Origin: Crocinitomicaceae bacterium
GTDB taxonomy: Bacteria; Bacteroidota; Bacteroidia; Flavobacteriales_D; Crocinitomicaceae
Assembly (NCBI GenBank): GCA_018402525.1
Contig: JAGYIR010000006.1
Location: 1 to 64,000, forward strand
Length of the DNA: 64,000 nucleotides
Direction: 5' to 3'
Under the pieces are notes generated by a model. That model was not told the DNA's origin. It saw only the letters and a program-made list of their open reading frames with translations, and made no database searches. The position numbers and the translations under genes are program-made. Positions 16,951 to 25,855 of this stretch are shown here, piece by piece. Within the stretch, counting starts at the first letter, position 1. Each line of letters starts with the position of its first letter.

Positions 16951-19377
16951 CTACTCCCCACCACCATCATCCCCAGACGGCAATCTAGTCGCTTTCTCCT
17001 TTTGATCTAAATTTCCGAACTTGTAAGAAATCGACACGTAAAACCTACGCGTCAACCATTTATATGTCATGTCTTGTCGCGCATCCAATTGATCCAACTC
17101 CATTTCAAACATTTGAGTATTAAACACATCTGTAATGCGCATACCAACGGACAAGGTTTTTTTCTTCAGTAAACGCTTGTCTACAGCTAAATTCAACGAT
17201 CCTCTTGGTTTAATGACTCCCTGAGGAGTGATTCTTCTTGCGTAGTAATTTCCATTCAACTGAAAAGTTGCCGAATTCTTCCAAAAATCAACCGACATAA
17301 TGTATTTAGCTCCCCAATTAAATCCATCGTTATTCCAGTCTGTCGTTGGATCATTGTTCGTATAGTCAATATAGTTACCATTGACAGAAAATGTATTCTT
17401 CATCCACTTGAATGGCTTGTAAATAGTAATAACCTCAAAGCCAGTACTTTCACTTTTATCAATATTATCAAAGGTCACCACCGCCGTATTGTTAGGATAA
17501 AATATTCGAACTCTATTTATAACATCGTTTGTTATGCGGTGAAAAACGCTCGTGGAAAAAATCAGTTTCTTGCCGGTATACGAATAACCCAAATCAAAGG
17601 AGTGAATGTACTCTGGCTGCAATTCTGGATTTCCAGTTCTCAAGTTAAATGGATCCGCAAAACTCGTAAATGGATTTAACTGTCCTGAACGAGCACGATT
17701 GATTCGCTTACTGTAGCTCAAACTGAATTGCGATATTTTGCTAGCATCGTACTTTAGATGTGCAGAGGGAAACAAGTTAAAGTAGGAGTTCGTAATCTTT
17801 TTGTCTGATGAGATTAAATTTGGGACTTGTTCAGCATATTCCCCACGTACTCCAACTTGGTATTTGAACTTACCCAATTCCTGCCCAAAAACACCATAAA
17901 CACTATAGACTGATTCATTGTAGCTGTAATCAAAATTGGCCAGGGTATCTTCGAGAAACGAATCCGAAATTGTGTCACGAGATTCTGAATAAGTAGAAGT
18001 GAAGTCACTCCTAACGATCGCCTTTGCTCCCGTTTCAAACCGCGCTCTAATTCTCTCCATGATGTAACTTACATCGGTTTGAACAGTTGTAATGCGCTCG
18101 GTTGAATTATTGTCCAACCGTTGGTTCAAATCTTCCCAACCCAATGGGGTGTCATCTAGATTCAAATACTCCTCGTCATAAAATCCCTGTTCATTGCTCC
18201 TTTCAAATGATTGATTAGCATTGAACGACCACTCACCTTTAGCATCTTTAAACGTTCTCAAGTAATTCAAGTTGAAATCTAGGTTTGAGTTTTTTCTCGG
18301 ATCAAATGACGATCTATTCCAACGCCTCTCAAGATCACCGTTCGAATCATACAACCTATTTTCAAGATCACCTTGGCGTTCACGACGCCCGGTATTGGCC
18401 GTGGCAGAAATACCAATAACGTTTCTATCGTTGATGTAAAAGTCACTTCCAATCAAAATTGTGTGAGAAGATCTCAAGTCATCTCCTCCTCTCGACTGAA
18501 CCAGTCGTGAAGTCGAATCACCAACGATACCACGTTCAAGTTCACTTTCAAAATTCCTGTATCCTTCGTAATAATCCAGCGAATAATTAAAATTGAGGTT
18601 GATGCGTTTGTTCCGGTAACTTACACCGAAATTTCCTTGGTATAAATCCTCAGTGGCAGCAGTTGCCGAAACCATTCCATTAAACCCTTTAAGTTTATTC
18701 TTCTTCAAAACGATATTGATAATTCCCGAAGTGCCATCCGGATCGTAGCGCGCAGAGGGGTTGGTAACTACCTCAATCCGTTCTATTGAGTTCGCAGGAA
18801 GCGAATTTAAAAGTGATTGTCCGTCGTTAGCAGCTAAGGTACTTGGACGACCATCGATTAAAATTGTCACGTTTCCATCTCCCCGCAAGCTAATGTTACC
18901 ATCTTGATCAACAGTAATTGAAGGAATGTTATTCAAAATATCGTTGACACTTCCTCCTTTGGAAGTGAGATCATCCTCAACAGAGTATACCTTTTTATCT
19001 ATTCCTGCCTTGAGCACATCCAGTGAACCTGCCGCCACGACTTCATCCAAATTGATGGTTTGATCCAGTTTCATTTGTACAGTGCCCAAATCTGTGTTTT
19101 TACTTTTCCCTAGATCTACAAGTTGGTCGACTGTCTCAAGGCTCGAATACGTGATACGAACTAGATAAGTTGCCTGTGCAATGTTGTCAATAATAAAATT
19201 TCCGTCAATATCAGAATAAGCTCCCGAAACGACTGAAGAATCACTCGGACGCATCGCACGGATCGAGGCATATTCAATGGGATTATTTTCACTATCGACG
19301 ATCGTTCCTTTTATCGATTGACTGTAACTAAAATGACTTAAAACCGAAATTATTATGGCTAAAACACTACCTTTCAT
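16951..19377 (-). CDS. TonB-dependent outer-membrane receptor-like protein
   Basis: The 808-residue protein has a signal peptide (1-19), a carboxypeptidase-regulatory-like beta-sandwich (about 20-105, 'IKGTIVDSENNPIEYASIRA'), a plug ('GSVNDILNNIPSITVDQDGN', 'ILIDGRPSTL', 'SIERIEVVTNPSARYDPDG') and a long beta-barrel. The 'NPSARYDPDGTSGIINIVLK' plug is typical of the Bacteroidetes outer-membrane beta-barrel family whose substrates are mostly unknown. Its start is one base after the osmC stop in a marR-osmC-receptor unit, so it is probably controlled by the MarR protein. The mature end is Gly/Asp-rich. Confidence 0.9.
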   Translation of the reverse strand: MKGSVLAIIISVLSHFSYSQSIKGTIVDSENNPIEYASIRAMRPSDSSVVSGAYSDIDGNFIIDNIAQATYLVRITYSSLETVDQLVDLGKSKNTDLGTVQMKLDQTINLDEVVAAGSLDVLKAGIDKKVYSVEDDLTSKGGSVNDILNNIPSITVDQDGNISLRGDGNVTILIDGRPSTLAANDGQSLLNSLPANSIERIEVVTNPSARYDPDGTSGIINIVLKKNKLKGFNGMVSATAATEDLYQGNFGVSYRNKRINLNFNYSLDYYEGYRNFESELERGIVGDSTSRLVQSRGGDDLRSSHTILIGSDFYINDRNVIGISATANTGRRERQGDLENRLYDSNGDLERRWNRSSFDPRKNSNLDFNLNYLRTFKDAKGEWSFNANQSFERSNEQGFYDEEYLNLDDTPLGWEDLNQRLDNNSTERITTVQTDVSYIMERIRARFETGAKAIVRSDFTSTYSESRDTISDSFLEDTLANFDYSYNESVYSVYGVFGQELGKFKYQVGVRGEYAEQVPNLISSDKKITNSYFNLFPSAHLKYDASKISQFSLSYSKRINRARSGQLNPFTSFADPFNLRTGNPELQPEYIHSFDLGYSYTGKKLIFSTSVFHRITNDVINRVRIFYPNNTAVVTFDNIDKSESTGFEVITIYKPFKWMKNTFSVNGNYIDYTNNDPTTDWNNDGFNWGAKYIMSVDFWKNSATFQLNGNYYARRITPQGVIKPRGSLNLAVDKRLLKKKTLSVGMRITDVFNTQMFEMELDQLDARQDMTYKWLTRRFYVSISYKFGNLDQKEKATRLPSGDDGGGE

Positions 19378-19378
19378 A

Positions 19379-19759
19379 CTAATCTACCAACTTAATTTCG
19401 ATGGAATTCTCCAACATTTTCGCTACAGGACATCTTGCCGAGATTGCAATCAATCGCTGCGTTTGAGTTTCATCTAAATCCCCATCAATTGCGATTGATT
19501 TCTCCACAACTGTTCTCTCAGCCCTCTCTCCCATTCTTAAAGTAATCTGGACATCTTTCACATCCCACCCTTTGCGATTGGCGTACATTTTAATTGTTAT
19601 AATCTTACAGCTTATGAGCGCTGAAAGCAATAGTTCTGTCGGTTTTGGACCTAAATCATGACCTTCTGCCTCAAGCGGCTCATCAGATATCCAACGATGA
19701 GATCTTGCTTTATTATCGACGGTGTACTGTTCGTTCAATTGACCACTTACCTCTATCAT
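19379..19759 (-). CDS. OsmC/Ohr family peroxiredoxin-like protein
   Basis: The 126-residue protein has the OsmC fold with both reactive cysteines in their family settings: 'ALISCKIITIKMYANRKG' (about residue 52) and 'ISARCPVAKML' (about residue 110). Such proteins reduce organic hydroperoxides with a dithiol. The 'EGHDLGPKPTELLLSAL' segment is the usual YhfA/OsmC signature. Its ATG overlaps the stop of the marR gene by 4 bases, which points to translational coupling and to peroxide- or envelope-stress control. Confidence 0.9.
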   Translation of the reverse strand: MIEVSGQLNEQYTVDNKARSHRWISDEPLEAEGHDLGPKPTELLLSALISCKIITIKMYANRKGWDVKDVQITLRMGERAERTVVEKSIAIDGDLDETQTQRLIAISARCPVAKMLENSIEIKLVD

Positions 19760-20202
19760 ACTTTTCTTAATTTGTCCAACAAGTCACTCAATTGATCTGC
19801 CTCTTCATTACTTAAACCAGTTGCCATTAAATCCTCTTGAAATAACTTCCCGTCAATTTGCGCCAAAACATCTAAACCTCGCTCTGTAATTTCTACAAAA
19901 ACAATACGTTTATCTTCGGAGCAGCGCGTACGTTGAATCAACCCCTTTTCGATAAGTTTATCCATTAAGCGGGTGGTATTCGGAGACTTTTCAATCATAC
20001 GTTCTTTAATCACCTGAACTGACAAATGTGTATTCGCCCCTCTTAATATTCGAAGTACATTGAATTGAGGCATTGAAAGACCAAAATCTGCCATGAAATT
20101 GTTCTGGCGATTGCTTACAAAATTGGACGTCACACGTAAATTGACCAGCACACGTTGTTGCGGCGTTTTAAACTTTACATTTAACAAATCTTCAATTTTC
20201 AT
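19756..20202 (-). CDS. MarR-family transcriptional regulator
   Basis: From ATG 20202 the product is 148 residues with a winged helix-turn-helix (about 35-105): 'LSMPQFNVLRILRGA', recognition helix 'IEKSPNTTRLMDKLIEKGLI' and wing 'RTRCSEDKRIVFVEIT'. It has no N-terminal Cys like OhrR; its only Cys is in the wing. It heads the marR-osmC-TonB receptor unit and probably represses it. A longer frame to 20226 exists, but a -7 box lies inside that extension, four bases before ATG 20202, so the shorter start is preferred. Confidence 0.88.
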   Translation of the reverse strand: MKIEDLLNVKFKTPQQRVLVNLRVTSNFVSNRQNNFMADFGLSMPQFNVLRILRGANTHLSVQVIKERMIEKSPNTTRLMDKLIEKGLIQRTRCSEDKRIVFVEITERGLDVLAQIDGKLFQEDLMATGLSNEEADQLSDLLDKLRKV

Positions 20203-20206
20203 TTGG

Positions 20207-20214
20207 CAAATATA
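20207..20214 (-). promoter_or_regulatory. -7 box of marR operon, four bases before ATG
   Basis: On the minus strand TATATTTG fits TAnnTTTG exactly and ends 4 bases before ATG 20202. With the usual box-to-start distance, transcription would begin at or next to the A of the ATG, giving a leaderless mRNA. The same geometry is seen at dapF and rimO. Confidence 0.5.
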
Positions 20215-20292
20215 GGTAATTACCATGGTAAGGGATTCTAATAAATGTTAAGAATTCCCTAAATTATGGGACTAGCTAATTCCTTGAAATTG

Positions 20293-22776
20293 CTACATCC
20301 ACTTCAAAATGAAATCATCGAGATCAGGCACTTCATGAAATGTAATGGGAATCAAAACCTCTCCTGGAAGCATTGAAAAAAAATTGTACTCGAAAGTCAC
20401 TCCAAATTTTAACGATGAGACCCACAGATTATCGACGAACTGAGTTGTTGAAACTCTTAAGACTGCTGTTTTGTTTACTTGATCAATGGATTCAATGGAC
20501 AAAGCCAGATCGCTTTCTACTGCCTTTTCATAATCGCTTACTTTGTGAACAAAGGTTCGCACAAACGACATTCCAGAAGCATCATTCCATGTAAATTGAA
20601 TGACACAGTTTTTAGTCAATGCCTGCACTTTCTCTTCCTGCGAAAAATCAATTAAAAAATTACCTGCACCGTTGAATTGATGCTCCGTCGTAAACTGATG
20701 TTGCTCGACTCCATTGAAATCATTGATTGAAACGTTGACCTTACAATTGAAATCAGCAGATAAATCGTTTACCACGTAAAAATCACGTTGAATGAGATCA
20801 TGATATTTCGCTACCACTGCAACATCGCGGTAATCTTGTTGAACCTCATAGTGCAATGCCTTCCAGTTCCAATTGTAATCGATACTCGACCAGGTGGGAG
20901 CTGGCCAACAATCATTGACTTGCCAATAAAGCGTACCACCGCATCTTGGTGCATCAATTCGGTGACCTGCGACTGCCATGCTGACTGCCTTCGCTTGTGT
21001 CAATTGCGAATAATAAACCATGTCCTCAAAAGATTCAGGCTTTCCATACAAACGCTTCGCATGTTTAAGAATCATGTCGTTGCCCACGTAGCTTTTTTGG
21101 TGGTGTTTCATTACGTCGGAGCTGATGTCCCAATCGGTTTTTTCTGAAAATGTCAGTAGTGTTGAGTATTCAGGAAAACTTTGAAACCCATACTCAGCAT
21201 TAAAACGACCTATTTTCTTTCCAAAATCTTCCAGCGGATCTTTCCCGTGCCACACGCCCCAGTAGTGTTGCGAACCATGGTTGTAAAATTCATCCTTCCC
21301 CCAATTGCTCAAGGGTGATGTATGGATATATGGAATGGTTGAATAATCTTCGACTACCGATGGTGCCAACTCCTTGAACACTTTGTCGTAAGAGCGTTCA
21401 ATTTCCTTCGCACTTTTACCGTACAATCCATATTTAATCTGGAACCCCCAATTTCCCCATGCCACTTCAACTTCGTTGTTTCCGTTGAATAAAACCACAC
21501 TCGGATGCGCAGCAATTCTTGGAACTTGGTAATTGAACTCTTTTGTGATGTTGCAAATAAAATCGTCATCTCCTGGGTACATCGCACAGGCAAACATAAA
21601 ATCCTGCCAGACCATGATTCCAAGTTCATCACATTTATTAAAAAACACCTCATCTGGATAATAACCACCACCCCATACGCGCACCATGTTGAAATTGGAA
21701 GCGGCCATCGTTTCGACCATTTTTTCAATGGATTCATCGGTGATACGTGCTGGAAAAATATCTTGCGGAATATAGTCACCACCCTTGCAAAAAATCGTTT
21801 GACCGTTGATTTTAAAATAGTAGCTCGTTCCCCATTCGTCTTTCTCTTGAATCAACTCCGAAGTCTTAATTCCAAACTTTAGATTAAATGAATTAATCAC
21901 TTGATTACCTACTGCTTCAGATACAATTAATTCATCTTCATACAAGTAAGCTTCACCATGGCCCTTTGGCCACCAAAGCTGCGGATTCTCTATTTCTACA
22001 CGACGAATAAAACGGTTCTTTTTTCGCTTGACAGTTTCCTTTCCAAACAGTTTACTCTCCCATTCTACGGCATCAATCTCCGAATTCGAAAGCATCACTT
22101 CAAACTCGACAATCGCCTTGTTTTTATCTATAGAAATAACTCGTGTCGTTTTTGATACAACACTGCCGAGATGAGAAAATTTAATCTGAGCAGGCTTGTT
22201 TAATCCCACTGTATTCATGCGCAGTGCCCAGTCCCATCCGAACTGATATTGTGGTTTTCGCGTATACGGAGCAATAGCGATTTCATGATTATCATTAGGA
22301 GCAGGAAGGTGATAACTGGCATTCTCGTACATTTCCTTGTGATAAAGCACAGGCGGTGTAAAAACAATGGTCAATTCATTGATTCCAAGTTTAAGATGAT
22401 TTTTTAGTCGAATTAAGTGAGGAACAAATGCGTTTTCTGCAGTACAAATCAATGAATCATTGAGAAAAACCGCCGCATAGGTGTCAAGTGAAGGGAATTC
22501 AAGTTCAATAAATTCACTGGCAAGTTCTTCCTCGGATAGGACAAAAATCGATTTAAATTCCCACTGATAATCTTCAATCCATCCAAATTTATCTTCGTTC
22601 TTCCCAACGAATGGATCAGGTAATTCACCCGTTGCAATCAGCGCTTCCTGAACAGAACCTTTTGCGCCCAAATCAAACCATTGATTTTTAATAGGATGAA
22701 AAATACTCCATGTCAATTCCTTCTGTGCATTCGCCATACAGCTCAATCCGACCATAATTATCAAAAGTATACGCAT
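20293..22776 (-). CDS. Beta-mannosidase, glycoside hydrolase family 2
   Basis: This 827-residue GH2 enzyme has a signal peptide (1-17), an N-terminal sugar-binding beta-sandwich, the immunoglobulin-like domain and a TIM barrel starting near 'FCKGGDYIPQDIFPARI'. It shows 'MVRVWGGGYYPDEVFF', the acid/base Glu in 'VLFNGNNEVEVAWGNWG' (about 432) and the nucleophile Glu in 'RFNAEYGFQSFPE' (about 525). It should release terminal beta-mannose, such as that of the Man-beta-GlcNAc core, in the periplasm. It is 3 bases after the glycosylasparaginase gene and is the last gene of a six-gene run. Confidence 0.93.
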   Translation of the reverse strand: MRILLIIMVGLSCMANAQKELTWSIFHPIKNQWFDLGAKGSVQEALIATGELPDPFVGKNEDKFGWIEDYQWEFKSIFVLSEEELASEFIELEFPSLDTYAAVFLNDSLICTAENAFVPHLIRLKNHLKLGINELTIVFTPPVLYHKEMYENASYHLPAPNDNHEIAIAPYTRKPQYQFGWDWALRMNTVGLNKPAQIKFSHLGSVVSKTTRVISIDKNKAIVEFEVMLSNSEIDAVEWESKLFGKETVKRKKNRFIRRVEIENPQLWWPKGHGEAYLYEDELIVSEAVGNQVINSFNLKFGIKTSELIQEKDEWGTSYYFKINGQTIFCKGGDYIPQDIFPARITDESIEKMVETMAASNFNMVRVWGGGYYPDEVFFNKCDELGIMVWQDFMFACAMYPGDDDFICNITKEFNYQVPRIAAHPSVVLFNGNNEVEVAWGNWGFQIKYGLYGKSAKEIERSYDKVFKELAPSVVEDYSTIPYIHTSPLSNWGKDEFYNHGSQHYWGVWHGKDPLEDFGKKIGRFNAEYGFQSFPEYSTLLTFSEKTDWDISSDVMKHHQKSYVGNDMILKHAKRLYGKPESFEDMVYYSQLTQAKAVSMAVAGHRIDAPRCGGTLYWQVNDCWPAPTWSSIDYNWNWKALHYEVQQDYRDVAVVAKYHDLIQRDFYVVNDLSADFNCKVNVSINDFNGVEQHQFTTEHQFNGAGNFLIDFSQEEKVQALTKNCVIQFTWNDASGMSFVRTFVHKVSDYEKAVESDLALSIESIDQVNKTAVLRVSTTQFVDNLWVSSLKFGVTFEYNFFSMLPGEVLIPITFHEVPDLDDFILKWM

Positions 22777-22779
22777 CGA

Positions 22780-23781
22780 TTAATCCCAATTTCGGTTAAA
22801 TTCAGCATCCACCATGGATGTCTTTCCATTCTCGGTCAATGCAAAATTGAAGCCATTGTAGACTGAATAACCGCCGTAATTTCCGTTTTTGTCCAGTGCT
22901 AGAAACCCAACTTGCAATCCCGTTAAATCATGATGCTTAGCTATAATCCGCTCACAGGCCAACCTACATGCTTCCTTAGGTGATTTCCCTTGACGCATCA
23001 ACTCTACAACGGTGTGACTTCCGGCAATTCGTATAACTGCTTCGCCCAACCCAGTAGCACATGCGGCTCCGACTTCATTATCGACAAATAATCCAGCTCC
23101 AATGATAGGCGAATCTCCAAGTCGACCAGGTAATTTATACCCCCAACCACTTGTTGTGCAAGCACCGCTTAAATTTCCATCTGCATCCAGTGCCAACATT
23201 CCAATCGTATCATGGTTCTCATGGTTAATAACTGGTTTTTCGAAAAGTGTCTTGTTCTCCTTTTTCCATTCCTTCCAATCTTCCTTCACTTCTTTTAGAG
23301 GTGTTTTTACTTTCGGGAAACCATAGGCTTTTGCAAAATCTTCTGCCCCCCTTCCAACAAGCATCACGTGAGGTGTATTTTCCATCACCATTCGTGCGAC
23401 AGAAATTGGGTGTTCATATCCTTCGAGATAACCCACAGCTCCGCATCGTGATTTTTCATCCATGATACACGCATCTAAGGTTAAGTTACCATCTCTATCA
23501 GGTCGACCGCCAATTCCCACGCTTCTATTCGTGACATCGGACTCGGTTGTTCTAACCCCTTGCTCAACTGCATCTAATGCTTTTCCGCCAGTAATCAGCA
23601 CCTTCCAAGCGTTTTCGTTTGCAGCAATCCCATGCTCCCAAGTTGACACGACAATTGGACCCTTTGATTTTCCCTCAAATGAGTTTTCAATCAAGCTCGC
23701 CGCCTTCGTCGGTTTAACAATGCTTAATGCAGCTCCGAAAAGACCCAATTTGAAAAATGTTCTTCGTTTTAATTCAGTCAT
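22780..23781 (-). CDS. N4-(beta-N-acetylglucosaminyl)-L-asparaginase
   Basis: The 333-residue protein belongs to the Ntn-hydrolase glycosylasparaginases, which cut the GlcNAc-Asn bond. The self-cleavage site is 'NHDTIGMLALD' (Thr about 192), which becomes the N-terminal nucleophile, followed by 'GACTTSGWGYKLPGRLGDSP' and 'GAACATGLGEAVIR'. The N-terminus 'KRRTFFKLGLFGAAL' is a twin-arginine signal, so it is exported folded. It abuts mltG without a gap and precedes the beta-mannosidase by 3 bases; together the last two act on the N-glycan core. Confidence 0.94.
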   Translation of the reverse strand: MTELKRRTFFKLGLFGAALSIVKPTKAASLIENSFEGKSKGPIVVSTWEHGIAANENAWKVLITGGKALDAVEQGVRTTESDVTNRSVGIGGRPDRDGNLTLDACIMDEKSRCGAVGYLEGYEHPISVARMVMENTPHVMLVGRGAEDFAKAYGFPKVKTPLKEVKEDWKEWKKENKTLFEKPVINHENHDTIGMLALDADGNLSGACTTSGWGYKLPGRLGDSPIIGAGLFVDNEVGAACATGLGEAVIRIAGSHTVVELMRQGKSPKEACRLACERIIAKHHDLTGLQVGFLALDKNGNYGGYSVYNGFNFALTENGKTSMVDAEFNRNWD

Positions 23782-24849
23782 CTAATTGTTTTTAGCTCTC
23801 AAATATTCTCTTAACCATACACGGTAAACAGCAACATTACGCTCGTGTTCCCCATTTGTCATAGCAAAATTATGCCCCTGTCCACCTGGTTTACCACACA
23901 TAAACAGGTAATTCACATCTGCCGGGTTAAGCACAGCGTCTATCACCGCTGCTGGTGGAATGCAAATGGGACCAGGAGGAAGTCCGGCATATTTATATGT
24001 ATTGTAAGGACAATCAATCGCTTTGTGCACATTTAATAGGCGCTCTACCCCATCTAACTTATCTCCCCAACAAAATTTAAACGTGGGATCTGACTGTAAC
24101 ATCATGCCTTGATTAATTCGATTTAAGTACAACTTTGCAATAATTGGCCATTCTTCGCTCATCTGTGATTGTTCCGAATAGACTATACTTGCCACGGTCA
24201 CTGCCTGTGATGGTGAGTTCAATCCAATCGATTTGAGTTTCGCATAACGCTCTGCTGTCCAAAATTCTTTAAACCGTTCTGCCATAAATGCGACAAAGCC
24301 TTCAGCGTCTGTATCAAAATACATTTCGTAATCGTATGGAAGAAACATCGCTGGAATTTGTTCAATCGTAAAACCATACTTTTTCTGTGCAGTTTCACTT
24401 TTAATGTACTCCACAATGGAAGCACTATCAGCCAAAATACACTTACTAATGTTAGAGCCTATATCCTCGAGGGTGCGACATCGGTTAAACACTACATTCA
24501 CCTTCACCTCCGCATTCCCTTGTCCTTCGGTATTTTTAACGAAACCATTAACGAGATTTGACAACTGAGTTCCAGATAGAATGACATATTTTCCAGCAGC
24601 AAAATCAGTAGAATCGATTTCATTATCTTCAACAAAGGATCTGAATTCCTCACCATTTTCCAAAACACCGTTGGCAATTAATGTTTCTATCAAGGAGTAT
24701 AGCGTTGGTGTTTCTCGAAGCACTAATTTAACCTCTGCTGCATTCACTGTTCTCGAATCCTTCTTGAAAAATTGAAGAATACGTTCACGTTGGAAAAATC
24801 CAACGACCAAAGTAACTATGACGAAAAGTACACCTATTTTTTTAGCCAT
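23782..24849 (-). CDS. mltG: MltG-type endolytic transglycosylase
   Basis: The 355-residue protein has one N-terminal membrane helix (about 4-20), a LysM-like part and a YceG/MltG catalytic domain with 'VASIVYSEQSQMSEEWPIIA' and 'LYLNRINQGMMLQSDPTFKF', plus 'YKYAGLPPGPICIPP' and the C-terminal 'GHNFAMTNGEHERNVAVYR'. It should cut nascent peptidoglycan and stop glycan elongation. In E. coli the catalytic segment reads SIVEKE; here it is SIVYSE, so the first Glu of that motif is Tyr, which may be a lineage variant. It overlaps the GNAT gene by 16 bases. Confidence 0.92.
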   Translation of the reverse strand: MAKKIGVLFVIVTLVVGFFQRERILQFFKKDSRTVNAAEVKLVLRETPTLYSLIETLIANGVLENGEEFRSFVEDNEIDSTDFAAGKYVILSGTQLSNLVNGFVKNTEGQGNAEVKVNVVFNRCRTLEDIGSNISKCILADSASIVEYIKSETAQKKYGFTIEQIPAMFLPYDYEMYFDTDAEGFVAFMAERFKEFWTAERYAKLKSIGLNSPSQAVTVASIVYSEQSQMSEEWPIIAKLYLNRINQGMMLQSDPTFKFCWGDKLDGVERLLNVHKAIDCPYNTYKYAGLPPGPICIPPAAVIDAVLNPADVNYLFMCGKPGGQGHNFAMTNGEHERNVAVYRVWLREYLRAKNN

Positions 24850-25346
24850 TTCTCATAAATTAAGGCTTCAAGATACACACCTTCGTTGAGAAATTTATCA
24901 TCAGTGATGCCAATTTTTCTAAATCCTTGTTTTTCAAAGAGACGAACACTCGCATGATTGTGTGGATGTATGATGCATGTAAGTCGATTTAATCCCAATT
25001 TCAATGCTTCCTGTTCAATGAGATTCAACGCAATAGAAGCAATTCCCTTCCCTCGATTTGTCGGTTCTGCAACAAGAACACCAACAGATGCTTCGTTTTT
25101 ATCAAAGTCAATCTCGAACAAATCAACTGTTCCAATTAACTCATCGGTAGGAGTAGTACAAATAATCCATCGTGCCTGTTTCGCATGGCTCACATCTCTC
25201 AATTCTTCGATTAAGCGCACAATATCGTACAGTGCATATTCGCTTTTATTGTCACTTGCATCCCAGTTCGCAGGATTATTCTCCCAGTGCATCACACTTA
25301 GAGCATCAGGAATATCAATTGGACGAATGTAGACGGAAAAACTCAT
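24834..25346 (-). CDS. GNAT-family N-acetyltransferase
   Basis: The 170-residue protein shows the RimJ/RimL-like GNAT pattern: 'SVYIRPIDIPDALSVMHWEN' at the start, the acetyl-CoA loop 'VLVAEPTNRGKGIASIALNL' (about 95-114) and 'LNRLTCIIHPHNHASVRLFE' followed by 'KQGFRKIG'. It acetylates an amine, substrate unknown. It overlaps the upstream hypothetical gene by 4 bases and mltG by 16 bases. Confidence 0.9.
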   Translation of the reverse strand: MSFSVYIRPIDIPDALSVMHWENNPANWDASDNKSEYALYDIVRLIEELRDVSHAKQARWIICTTPTDELIGTVDLFEIDFDKNEASVGVLVAEPTNRGKGIASIALNLIEQEALKLGLNRLTCIIHPHNHASVRLFEKQGFRKIGITDDKFLNEGVYLEALIYEKWLKK

Positions 25347-25855
25347 GTCTTATTAACTAAATCCGACAAACGACGATGGATATCTTCCAATGTATAAGAA
25401 CTAATCTGCCTAAAGTCTTCTGGAAGATAAAACCCAGTGACTTGCTGAAGCTGATTTCGATCTTTCAAAACAGTAAGGAGTTCAGTTAACTGCGATGATT
25501 CAGTCGAACCTAGGATTTGTTTTATTGGCTCTAAACATGTAATTTGTTGGGGAACTGTCTTGGAATACCTAAAGAATTCTTCTTCAACGCTACTGTTCTC
25601 TATGTTAATATCGAGTTGAATTGCTAATGTTGGAATCTTCTTTTTGTGAATGACTGCGATAATTGAATCGATCGGAACGTTCACATCTCTCCCGTTCGCT
25701 TTTAGACTGAAATAATGGCTGTTTATCGAAAATCCAATATGCGGTGGAATTTTATCTGCATGCCAAACCCACAATTGCGCCTTATCAGTATCAAGAAACG
25801 CAGATGCACTGTCGATTATTTTTCCGAAGTGGAATTCAGATTTCAACACTTCCAT
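25343..25855 (-). CDS. Conserved-looking hypothetical protein between dapF and GNAT
   Basis: From ATG 25855 ('MEVLKSEFHFGKIIDSASA') the product is 170 residues with no signal peptide or membrane helix. I recognise no domain; a basic, beta-rich first half ('FSLKANGRDVNVPIDSII') is followed by a helical second half. The gene overlaps the end of dapF by 20 bases and the start of the GNAT gene by 4, so it is certainly part of the operon. An earlier start at 25924 would run deep inside dapF and is unlikely. Confidence 0.7.
   Translation of the reverse strand: MEVLKSEFHFGKIIDSASAFLDTDKAQLWVWHADKIPPHIGFSINSHYFSLKANGRDVNVPIDSIIAVIHKKKIPTLAIQLDINIENSSVEEEFFRYSKTVPQQITCLEPIKQILGSTESSQLTELLTVLKDRNQLQQVTGFYLPEDFRQISSYTLEDIHRRLSDLVNKT

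Noticed and set aside
20788-24775. Several frames of 60-125 codons on the + strand opposite the beta-mannosidase, asparaginase and mltG genes
   Set aside because: They are the antisense reading of well-supported genes and lack domains or start signals.
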